From positions 23,237,260-23,301,259 of the forward strand of contig CM017561.1 in NCBI GenBank assembly GCA_007844125.1: DNA of 64,000 nt, in the 5' to 3' direction. The stretch's first letter is position 1. Every line of letters begins with the position of its first letter. This DNA comes from Sinonovacula constricta (taxonomy: Eukaryota > Mollusca > Bivalvia > Cardiida > Solecurtidae). This document shows positions 13,601 through 25,600 of the stretch, one piece after another. The notes beneath the pieces are model-generated. The model was not told where the DNA came from and made no database searches. It saw nothing but the letters and a program-made list of their open reading frames with translations. A program made the translations under genes and the position numbers.

Positions 13601-16600
13601 AATGACGGACGGAGGGTAAACCTATAGTCCCCTCCGGTGTAAACACCGGTAGGGGACTAAAAAGCAGAGTAACAAAGTTAGATACGTTACCTCATCCTCA
13701 GGATCATTCCCAGCACAAGTGGACATCTTGCTCTCAATCTGGTTGGAAAGCTCATTGATTAGTATCTTGTAGATCTTCACCACCACTGGAATGGTTGTCC
13801 AGTGATCAGGAGCTACAATCCACAATCAGTTCATGATTAGGTTATACAATGATGTTTGACTCCTCCACAATAAGGATAGGGAAATTATGTTTGACTCCTC
13901 CACAATAAGGACAGGATAATTATGTTTGACTCCTCCACAATTAGGACAGGATAATTATGTTTGACTTCTCCACAATAAGGACAGGATAATTATGTTTGAC
14001 TCCTCTACAATAAGGACAGGATAATTATGTTTGACTCCTCCACAATAAGGATAGGATAATTATGTTTGACTCCTCCACAATAAGGATAGGATAATTATGT
14101 TTGACTCTTAAATCTTAGCCAGCTACATTGGATAGAAACCAATTCAATATGTCTAGTCTATTATTAGCAACTTCAGAAAAAGGTAAGAAAATCTACAGGA
14201 ATAGACAAAGCAAAAAGTAGTGAAGATCCTAATCAGACATCTCCAAGCTGGATGTAACTATTTGCTAAAGCCAGGTTGTCAAATGATAGTCAACAGGCCA
14301 ACTCAGCTGATTAGAATATGACATTTCTTTCAAACATTTTATCATAAGGATCCCTTTCGTTGTTTTTTTTACATATCTTAGCCTTGAATTCTACAGAACC
14401 AGCAATGCATCACATACCATTCAAAGTTCAGACAATTTACAACAACTGTTCCTTATTTGCAAATGAAAAATAGAGACCAAGATTATCTTTTTTATGATTT
14501 GCTTACGAATGTTAATTATTTTAGTCTAACTGGTAGTATGATGTGAAGCTCTTCAACTTTAGTTTTGCCAAAATCAGGTTTTGGGTTATGCTCTCAAGTA
14601 TTTTGGCTGAGTTTTACAACTGAAACTAAACTTATAATACTTTGTAAACTAATCTTGAAGTACAGATTAAACTTCTTTTCTATGAATACTTACACTTGGC
14701 AGCCTTTGATCGAGTTCTAATGCCGTTAGTCATGGGTGTGATCTGGTCTCCCTCCACCATGATGTCCTTCAGACGGGCATCATTATGAGTGACTGTGTGC
14801 TGTAGTAACTTACATAGAGCCACCACCCTATAGAGAGAAATATACAGACAGCAGCTGTAATTAATGGGGTGATGCCTTGTATATCATCTTTTATTGAACT
14901 TTGTTTTATTTTTATTTGTTTGTTGCTTAGCCATTGCTGATGAGTAAAGGCTTAAGAGAATAAACAAGAAACAAGGCCCTGCCATGAAACCTGGTTTTCA
15001 ATGACTTGACACAAATTTAGTGGAAACGTTTTTTCTATTTTTAGTAACAGTGACCTTGACCCAACTGGCCCCAAATCCAATCCCAAACTAGGTCTTCATG
15101 CAAGCTTGCTATATTCAAAGTTTCAGCTAGTCTGGTTTATCCAAAATGAAGTTATTGACCGGAAACCCTCCGTTTGACGTCTGCCCGTCCGCTTGCCATA
15201 CCCCAATCTAATAATCAGGATTTTCGTTGAAAACATGGTTAACAAAGGATCCCGTAACATGAAGGCCCTTAATAACTCACCTGAGGACCAGGGCTTTCAG
15301 TAGGCTTATATTTGAATCAAGTGAGAGCTATTTACTTTAGTAACCTTTGGTGAAGATTGGGCCACATATGTGGCCTCTGGCATGTTTACAAGATTTTTCT
15401 TCCAACATTTGATGGAGTGATGTACTTTTTGACCCCTTGGGACCCAGTAACAACCTCATCCAAGATTTCATGCAAACATTCTGAACAAGAATGATGAAGA
15501 TTGGGCCATAAATGTGGATTCTGGGATTTTCACATTTTTCTAAAACTTGGCCTACTTTATGACCCTATGTAACTCTGTTAAGAAATTATTCAGAATTTCA
15601 TGCAAACATACTGACCAATATTAGTGAATGTTGTGCCATATATGTAGTCTCTAGGGTGTCCACATGGTTTACCAAGATCTGACCTAGTGCCCTACTTTTT
15701 GACCTCATATGATTTGGGCCATATTTGGTGAGGATTTGGCCATAAATGTTTGCCTCTAGAATGTTCACAAGGTCTTTCTAAAATTGGACCTAGTGACCTA
15801 GTTTTTGACCCCATTTGACCCAGTTATGAACTCTTCCAAGATTTCTTGCCGAAAAACATTCTGACCAAGTTTGGTGAAGACTGGATAAAAACTATAGCAA
15901 CTTGTTGAGGATGGACAAAGAGGTATCAGAAGGCTTACATTGAGCATGTTTTACTTAGGTGTGTTAATAAATAATAAGCTGTATCCCTGATATTTAACTG
16001 AAAAACAAATAATTCTTAAAGCTTATTTGTTTTAATTGCATAGTTCCACATTAAGCATACTCCATATCAATCCTTACGTGACTTTGCGTTCATATGCTCC
16101 GTAGAAGACATGCTGTTTGGAGCACCATTCCTTGAGGACAAATTCCAGGGCAGGTTTTCCCATGGGATCTGGGACACTTGTGAGAAACTCCAGCACAGCT
16201 TCCATCTGGTCATGCATGAGGCGGGCATAGATCATCAACAGAGACTGAAACATGACCATAGGCTCCATAAAAATTCAACATGCCACATCAGTTGTTGGCA
16301 ATACAGAGTCTACGTACTATGCCAACTTCTTTTCTATTATTGTACACAAGTAATATGTAATACATACATAAAGTAAAGTTTAGAACTAAGGTGGTGTAAA
16401 ACAGTGGGAAATGGTTTCTTGCAGAAAATGTTTATTTTAAAATAATTTAATAAAATGTCTTTTAAAACATTTTACGTACACCAAACCCTATTATGTACAC
16501 ACCTGCATCACACTGATGCGTTCCGTCTGCTGCATCTTACTGAGCACGGCCCGCAGTATGAGGTCCATCTGCTCCGCTAATCGGGGCCCCACCTTAATAA

Positions 16601-19600
16601 AGACCACTGTTACCAGACGACCAACAAAAGCCGCAGCATCCTCAGGAGTCTTGGGGTCCAGCAGTCGAGATATCACCTGGATGATGTACGTCAACCCAGA
16701 GTTACCTAGAAAAAGGCAGGTTTTCTTCTAATTTTGCACAGTACTGAGGTAACATACAAAAGTAGATGGGGATCTAAACTTTTTTTTTAAGTAAAATATA
16801 ATTGTAGAAAATATTTGAAAAAAGCCTTAATAAGACAAGACAGAATTAAATTTTCAAAAGCCTTTTTTGGTTAATATAATATATAATAATAAAAATTAAT
16901 GTAAATGAGTTGACTTTCAGCAAAATTTTGAACTGTAATAAGTATAAACAAGAAACAATTCTAAGCCAATAAGCCTAGATGATTTAAATGTTGGCAACCA
17001 TTATCCATACAACAAGAACAATTGGAATTGATTTTACCTTGATCATCATGCCACTGTCCTATCTGCTCCAAACCAACAGAGGCAAAGGCCCGCATGCACT
17101 CCCCTCCATTCTGAAAAACAAAATACAACATGAAATTCATAAAACACATATTAGTTTTTATTAAACACATATGTTGTTTTTTTTAAAGAGGTATAACCTT
17201 CTACGATTTTGCCCAACTTCATACAATTTTCCCTTTAAAAGCTTTTGACATACTTAAAGAATGGAGAGTATTCTGCCAATTCCAGATTTGTGTGTGCATA
17301 AACTCTGTACATATGTAGCAGACTTTTGACATTTTTTAGTTTCTTCACAGGTTTTAAATGAGTGCATTCTGCCTACATTTGCCATGGCAGATATTGCATT
17401 TTACTCTAAGAACTTAACATTGTAATCATGTTTAATAGTACTTGCAAGCAAATCTTCACCCAGCATATGTTTATGTTTATTGGGTTTATCGTCCCACCAA
17501 CAGTATTTCAGTTATCTGGAGACGGTGTGAACTTGAAGCAGATATAGTGCTGTCTTCACTGTGTATAGCATACCGTGAACACCTGGCATGATACCACACC
17601 CAGTCACATTATCCTGACACCGGGCCAACCAGTCGTGGAACTACACTTATATTTGCTTGAGCGTTAGCAAGGGAGCTATACCACTACCATTTTTAACGAC
17701 TTTGGTATGTCGCGGCCCGGGATCGAACCCGGGGCCTCCCGTACCTGGTCACCCAGCATATATTTGCGCCCAAGTTTTCCAAGCTGAACCAGGCTTTATG
17801 TCTCACGAGCTACAATATGCACCTATCAGATAGGATTTTATCAGTAGCTATGATTGCTAGGAACGTATGTGTTAAGTCTTATCAGGTTGTCGAGAAATTG
17901 GCTTGATCTTGTAAACAAAACTTCAACATGAGCATTTTGGAAATGCCAAACAAATTCTTACTTGGGTTTAATAATTCTCCTTTTTTATTTAGTAGTTGAG
18001 GTGAACAAGATTTACCTGTAAAGTAGCGTTGTCATCTGAGTTAAGTATACAGTGAGTGGCAGCTGGGAAAGCACTGGTGATCAGGGCCTCAGATAGCTGG
18101 CCTTTACAGCAACGAACAATTGTCGTCAGAATATCCATTGCAACCTGTGTAAGTAATCGTTACTAAGTAGGTAAGCATACAACCTAGCAAGGTCTTGTTT
18201 GTTTACCATAACAAGGTTGGCAATAGAGGTGTATTTGTTTACCCTTGCCGTACAAAACCACTATCCAAAATACCTAGAACGATATTTGCTGGTACGAATC
18301 TGCTGTTCTGGCTACAAAAAAACAACAAGACCAATGCATTGTTTATCAATGCAAACCCCTTGGAAAAATCGAAGACATTACAGATTTGTTTTTACCTTGA
18401 TTTAATATTCTGGGGGAGTATTTTTCTATAGAAATTCTCTCCCTTGTCAGCTCTTTTTTTTCTGTATGGCATTCAAAGCTTGTAAGTTTTATCAAACTTA
18501 ATGCAAAAATGTAGAAGGAGAAGCCAGGACAAACTTGTGTCCAAAGGGCTGACGGACAGATTCCAGTTCAACCCCACCCAAACAAACACAGCTGACATCA
18601 AGTACCATGTGGCAACAACCAGTAAAATTATCTCCTTGCAAAGTCCACAAGCCTTTTATAGCACAGCCTGCACAAGTTTGAGCCTGTAATTGGAAAACTT
18701 CAATACTATGTCCGGTTTCTGTAGTCATACTGTAAAAAGTCTTCGGCCAGCTTTGAATAATTATTTTTTTTTATTGGCCGAAAACTTAAAAAAAATAATT
18801 ATGAAAAACGTGGCCGAAAACTTAGGGTTTGTCCGCGTTGCCAACTATCTGAAAATTGGTACAGTATACTTGTGGTTTATGAATTCAAATAAGTAACGAA
18901 ACTTACTGTATTTCCTAAGATTAGAATAAATCAAAATTATAAGCCTTATTTTTGTATTTCATGTTGATAGAATGCCGGTTGATTTAGTCTTATGCGACGG
19001 CGATCAAATATTCTCAACTGGATAAAACTGCGTACTCGAAAGTGTTAAACATCGGACAAGTTTAATATGCCGCTATTGTGTTTGTTAACACCTACTCTTA
19101 CATGCTTTTGTTCATCATTCAATAAACATTTCACACCTTGTTGTTTGTTTCTTACAGCGATTGATTATGTTAAAAAAACTTAGGGTCATTTAAATAATTG
19201 GTTAAAAAAAAAATTGACTGTGGCCGAAGACTTAGGGTGGCCGAAGACTTAGGGTTTTTACGGTACTTAATGGCTGTTCAATCAAGTTCTACACAGGTGC
19301 CACTAGTTAAACTTACTGCTGGCAGTCCTGGTGAGATCTTATCTGGACTGGCCTGGAGGATGCTGACTAGGGTGGGCAGGAGACGATGTTGGAGGGGGGC
19401 CATACAGCTCTCATTCTGGGCCAGCTCCTTGAAGATGTCCTGCACAATACCCGTTATCACAGGGTCTGTAGATAATTAAACAAAAATCTAAGAAGCTTGT
19501 CCAGGCACCAACCTATCAAGTCTTTATGATTGATACAAAGACAAATAGACAATTCTTCTCACTTCATATTTGCTTTTCAGTCTTATCCATATTATTAAGA

Positions 19601-22600
19601 AAACATATTTAAAATAATAAAATAGTCATGTGGGTGATAGTACTTTAACAAAATGGCTTATAGGACAGGGTAGCCATTGGAATTATAGTTAATCATAGAT
19701 ACGCACAACCAAAAGGAACTATTTCTTCATAGGTTACTGAATTATTGAACAAAATGTATTGATAATTTAAACATTAACAATAATGCTTTAAAGGAAAATA
19801 AATATATTTAGTTCTTGGGTGCAAGTTTATCTCAACTCTTGGTTTAACTATTTAAATTATAAGTTTTTTTATTGGGTTTATCGTCATACCAACAGTATTT
19901 CAGTTATCTGGAGACGGAATCCACCTGAAGCAGATATAGTGCTGCCTTCACTGTGTATAGCATACCATGAACACTTGGCATGATACCACACCCAATCACA
20001 TTATCCTGACACCGGGCCAACCAGTCATGGAACTACCCTTATATTTGCTTGAGCGTTAGCAAGGGAGCTATACCATTACCATTTTTAACGACTTTGGTAT
20101 GTTGCGGCCCGGGATCGAACCTGGGGACTCCCGTACCTGGAGCCGACGCTCTACCGATTGCGCTACCAGGTCCGGTAATTTATAAGTAAATTAACTTACC
20201 ACTACAGTATTTCAGGAACACAGCTATTGTCAAGGGTGTTACTTTGGATTCACATGATGCTGTAAACTGCTTGTCCACCTGAAAAGTTATATACCTCTCT
20301 TAATACTTACTCCACATAGAAAATGAGTGCAAGCCTCACAATGTTAAATGTAAATTCAGATTTTACAGTAGATATCACACTTTTTAAGTAGGTAATCCTA
20401 AAAGTTAATAACCAATTTGAATAAGTATTATTTACTAGCATTATGTTCAAATATAACATCTCGGTGTTCATCTACCTTTCTGTTATCGGTTTTCAACTCA
20501 GTATCTTCAGTCTAAATCAGAGTTTGTAAAATTTCTTTCCTAGTTTCAACAGTCTCATGAAACTATGAAAATGAAAACAGATTTGAAAATGAACGGGAAA
20601 TCAATGCTGCTTTGTACTTTGATAGTTTTGGTTTTACTGTAAGTGTGCTTAACAAAAATTAATCAGATGCATATATTGTTGATTCAGATTTTGATTTTTT
20701 TTTTTTTCGTTTTTGACATACATTGCAGCAAACATTTATTATCATTATAGCAACGTCCAGCTTTTTGGTGGAGTAAGACCCCAGACAAAGTCTGGGTAGA
20801 ACCACTGGCATACTGCAAGTCAGCAGGAAGACTTTCTCACATTAAGTCCTACGCCCCAAACGGGACTGGAACCGTGACAGGTGAGAGGCTAAGCAGTCAG
20901 AGGAGTTACAAATGGGCGACCCTACCACTATGCCACAGGATCAGTCAGCTCCCTGATGTTAAGGGTCTACACTATTTGCTATTTCTTCTATATCAGTACA
21001 GACTGCTACTTCTGAATAAAGCAGGTTACTAAGAATGTAATATTTGTTATTATAACTTAGACATAATAAACATGTGAACAATAAACAGTCACTTACAGCC
21101 AAAACCAGAGCCAGTGTCTCTAGACACAGAGAGAGGACATCTGAGGAGAAGTGTGTTGCCACGGTGATTAGACCTTCCGTGATGTTAGTCAGATATGGAA
21201 CAAGGATTTGGGTGTTGTTGGCTGTGTTCAGGTGATCACAGTAGCTGTACACAGCTCGTATGGCAGAGATACGGATCACAGGGGGCTGGCTTGGGTGGAT
21301 CCCTCCAACTGTAGCCTGCAGGCATCTAGGTTATAGAGGGTGAGAGTTAACAAAAAGTTTATGTGGTTAACATTTACACAAGCAAGGCTTAAAAGTTAAA
21401 TGGCCAGAATCTCTCACTGTTTAAAGCTCAAAAAGAAAGTAATTTGATTACTGGTGTTGCTAACAGTTTAACGTTTCTCGGCAATCAAAACAATCAACAA
21501 AATATATATGCTTTTCCCTTTTGTTGTTGTTTTGGGGGTTTAATCACAAAATTTAAATTATAGGCATTTTGATTGACCTCATTGTTGCAAGATGTGATTC
21601 TGACAGTTGGTCAACCAGTACTAAACAAGTCTGAGATAACACAGTAGAAGCTATTCATTAAACCAGCCTGCCCTGATTATTTACTATAGTGAGTTATCTA
21701 TCTCCTGCAGTATTGACCAGTCAACTTTATAACCCTTACCTTTGTAGCAAGTCTGGATTCATAGATTCACAGTATCTGCTAGCAGTCCATAGGCATCGAC
21801 CAATCAAAAATGGGGAAACTGAAAAGTAAGATCAATAACAGTTTTTTTCAGCAAATTTTTATTTAGTCCAATTGAATTAAGCAGCCACCAAATGGTCAGT
21901 CTACAATTGTTTGTTTATTGGGTTTATGGTCCCACCAACAGTATTTCAGTTATCTGGAGACGGTGTCCACTTGAAGCTGTGCTGCCTTTAATGTGTATAG
22001 CATGCCGTAAACACCTGGCATGATACCACACCCAGTCACATTATCCTGACACCGGGTCAACCAGTCGTGGAACTACCCTTATATTTGCTTGAGCATTAGC
22101 AAGGGAGCTATACCACTACCATTTTTTACAACTTTGGTATGTCGCGGCCCGGGATCGAACCCGGGGCCTCCCGTACCTGGAGCCGATCTAAAATTGTTGG
22201 CTACTAATGGCAAATTATTACATCAAAGAATGTTAACACTTAATATGCATTTTTATAAATATATAATTAGTGGATCTATAGAAAGTCCAGGATAGCAAGG
22301 AAACTATTTTGATTGGCTGATAGAGATGGTTATTTGTGGTAAATGATGAAGTATGGTAAGCAGTAGTGTTGGGAAATCGGTTGCAAATCAGAATCGAACA
22401 TCGGTTGGAATCCGTTGCCACTTCCGATGCGATATCACCGATTATAATCGGTATATTAATCTACGCAGTGTTACATCCACAAATGATTTTTATTAGTAGC
22501 TTACATAATTACTCAATACTATAGTGTACTTGCTGCCACTTTCTAGAACACATTTTGGTGCTTCGAGGGCAAATTACAAATTTTCACTTGCTTTCTATTT

Positions 22601-25600
22601 TAATTTGCTCGTAAATCGCAGGTAAATGTCACAGGCGCCATTTTAATTTTCAGAGTGATTTCCCTTTACCGCCGGATAAGTCTTAAATACTTTATTTGAA
22701 GTGCAATCGCGTTCTTCTGTTAAACGATTATGAGAGAATGACATAGATTATTGACATCACCGCTAATTTATAACTTCCTATCATCGTCGAATCACTAATA
22801 TGCAGCACGTGATCACAACTGACAATTGGTACATCCTAAGACAAGTTTTAATGTATAGACAAAATAATATTTTTAATAGCCAATCAGGACTGCATTGATT
22901 GCAGCATGGTCACAAATTAAATGTGTGTTTTTTTTCAAAAGTAAAGACTATTTTTCTTAATCTGAATATCCTATCTGTTTTGACTTCGAGATTTTAGATG
23001 ATTCACCTTTTTTTCAGTTTTAAATGAGTTTCAATCAAATTTAAATCAACTTACCTGACAAATTAAGATCAGAGAGCACCACATTTTCCAAGAATGTGGA
23101 CACATCAAATTGCACTTTCCCAGACTGAATCATCTCTATAACAAGGTTACACACACTGCCAAGCGCCATCATGCACGACTCATGGACCTTCCACCTGACA
23201 GAAAATGTTTCTTTTTTGTTACATCACACAGACCCAATTATGGTTATATTGGCAGTGTCTATCTAATAATTGGTGGTGAAAGACCCCAGACTTATGTCTG
23301 GATAGAACCACTAGCGTGCTGCAGGTTAGCTAGAAAACAGGGGACTGGAACCCACTTGGTGAGGGGCCGAGGAACCTCATGTTGACAATTGTAATCGCTC
23401 ATCCACGGGTGCCCCCAATCAAAAATAAAATAATAATCTTGATAATTTAATACCCATGTTAAAATAAACTTAAACTATTCGATGTTGTTAAACTGGTGCA
23501 AAAAAAAAATTATTAGAGAAATATACCTATATCTTAAAAAAAAAAAGAACTTTATTACATCTTCCTTATGCTATTAAATTACTAGCACAAAAATGTATAA
23601 GGATTACTATGAACACAGAAATGGTGATCTTTTCCTTAAGAAAATAATAATTTTGTAATAAGGAAAATACTGATATTGTAATCTTTTTAACCACTTCTTC
23701 ACTTTGAGAAAATTGACTGTGAATTGTCCTTTTATTATGGTAAAGTGATATATCTCCAAAATAATTAAAATGGTCTCTCATCTGACAGCAGTAATAAAAT
23801 AATGTGAGTATAATATTCTATCTAACTCATACTCTACCAAGCAAAACTTAAACATTCCAATGCCAGAAGTGTAGATTTAGATAAGTCCACTCCAGCTGAG
23901 AGTTATCTGACCAGGTTCTGCACTATTTGTTTAAGAGTCACTATAAACACATCTTGTAACCACTGCATTAAACTGATAGCAAATGAATAGGATTCTGAAC
24001 TGTTTATAAAGAGCAAAATTTTGAAACAAGTTTAAATATGGCTTCACTTGGTCTCACCAGTTTTCATTGACTGCCTTGTGCGACTCTGCCTCCTGTAGAT
24101 GCTTGGAGATGGCCTCACAGAGAGCAGGGGCAGCTTCATCCTCAAATTCCTGACAGATGGACTACAAGATAAAAGATAGACACAGAGTACTATATGAATG
24201 ACGTCCCCTAACAACTACATTTATAACATAATAACATATTGACAAAATTAATCAACAAACAGTTTAGATCCTGATCTAACAGCTCCCAGCAGCTGCTTCT
24301 TGTCCTCTATTGTATAAACTGAAATGCTATAAACAAAAAGCAAATTGGTAACAAGACAGAATAATATGTCTTACAAATATTTGTAAGGTTTCTACTTGTC
24401 GGCTCTCAATAACATGATGTATCATCTCAGGCGATCTGCAAAAATCACAACAGTGGCTTGCTTGCTATTACATTTATGATGAATTTGATCTTTTATGGAA
24501 ATATCGTCTTCAAGAGCTTTGGTTCAAAAAAGTGTGGTACAGGGTGCTATTGGCAGTATACTAAGTTGTACCAGTGAATGTCAACTTACATGCCATGTTA
24601 CTACATACCAGTAGGAGGTCCTGGGCAGATATCCTAACAGTGTACGAGAATGTCTCCCAAAAATATGTTATATGCCATGTTACTACATACCAGTAGGAGG
24701 TCCTGGGCAGATATCCTAACAGTGTAGGAGAATGTCTCCCAAACCTATGTTATATACCATGTTACAACATACCAGCAAGAGGTCCTGGGCAGATATCCTA
24801 ACAGTGTAGGAGAATGTCTCCCAAACCTATGTTATATGCCATGTTACAACATACCAGTAGGAGGTCCTGGGCAGATATCCTAACAGTGTAGAAGAATGTC
24901 TCCCAAACCTATGTTATATGCCATGTTACAACATACCAGCAGGAGGTCCTGGGCAGATATCCTAACAGTGTAGGAGAATGTCTCCCAAACCTATGTTATA
25001 TGCCATGTTACAACATACCAGTAGGAGGTCCTGGGCAGATATCCTAACAGTGTAGGAGAATGTCTCCCAAACCTATGTTATATGCCATGTTACAACATAC
25101 CAGCAAGAGGTCCTGGGCAGATATCCTAACAGTGTAGAAGAATGTCTCCCAAACCTATGTTATATGCCATGTTACAACATACCAGTAGGAGGTCCTGGGC
25201 AGATATCCTAACAGTGTAGGAGAATGTCTCCCAAACCTATGTTATATGCCATGTTACTACATACCAGCAGGAGGTCCTGGGCAGATATCCTAACAGTGTA
25301 GGAGAATGTCTCCCAAACCTATGTTACATGCCATGTTACAACATACCAGTAGGAGGTCCTGGGCAGATATCCTAACAGTGTAGGAGAATGTCTCCCAAAC
25401 CTATGTTATATGCCATGTTACAACATACCAGTAGGAGGTCCTGGGCAGATATCCTAACAGTGTAGGAGAATGTCTCCCAAACCTATGTTATATGCCATGT
25501 TACAACATACCAGCATGAGGTCCTGGGCAGATATCCTAACAGTGTAGGAGAATGTCTCCCAAACCTATGTTATATACCATGTTACAACATACCAGCAAGA

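Noticed and set aside
24371..24440. Possible extra IPO9 exon between exons 9 and 10
   Set aside because: Exon 9 (phase 0, ending DLLL) joins exon 10 (phase 0, starting SICQEF) exactly as in vertebrate IPO9; nothing is missing between them.
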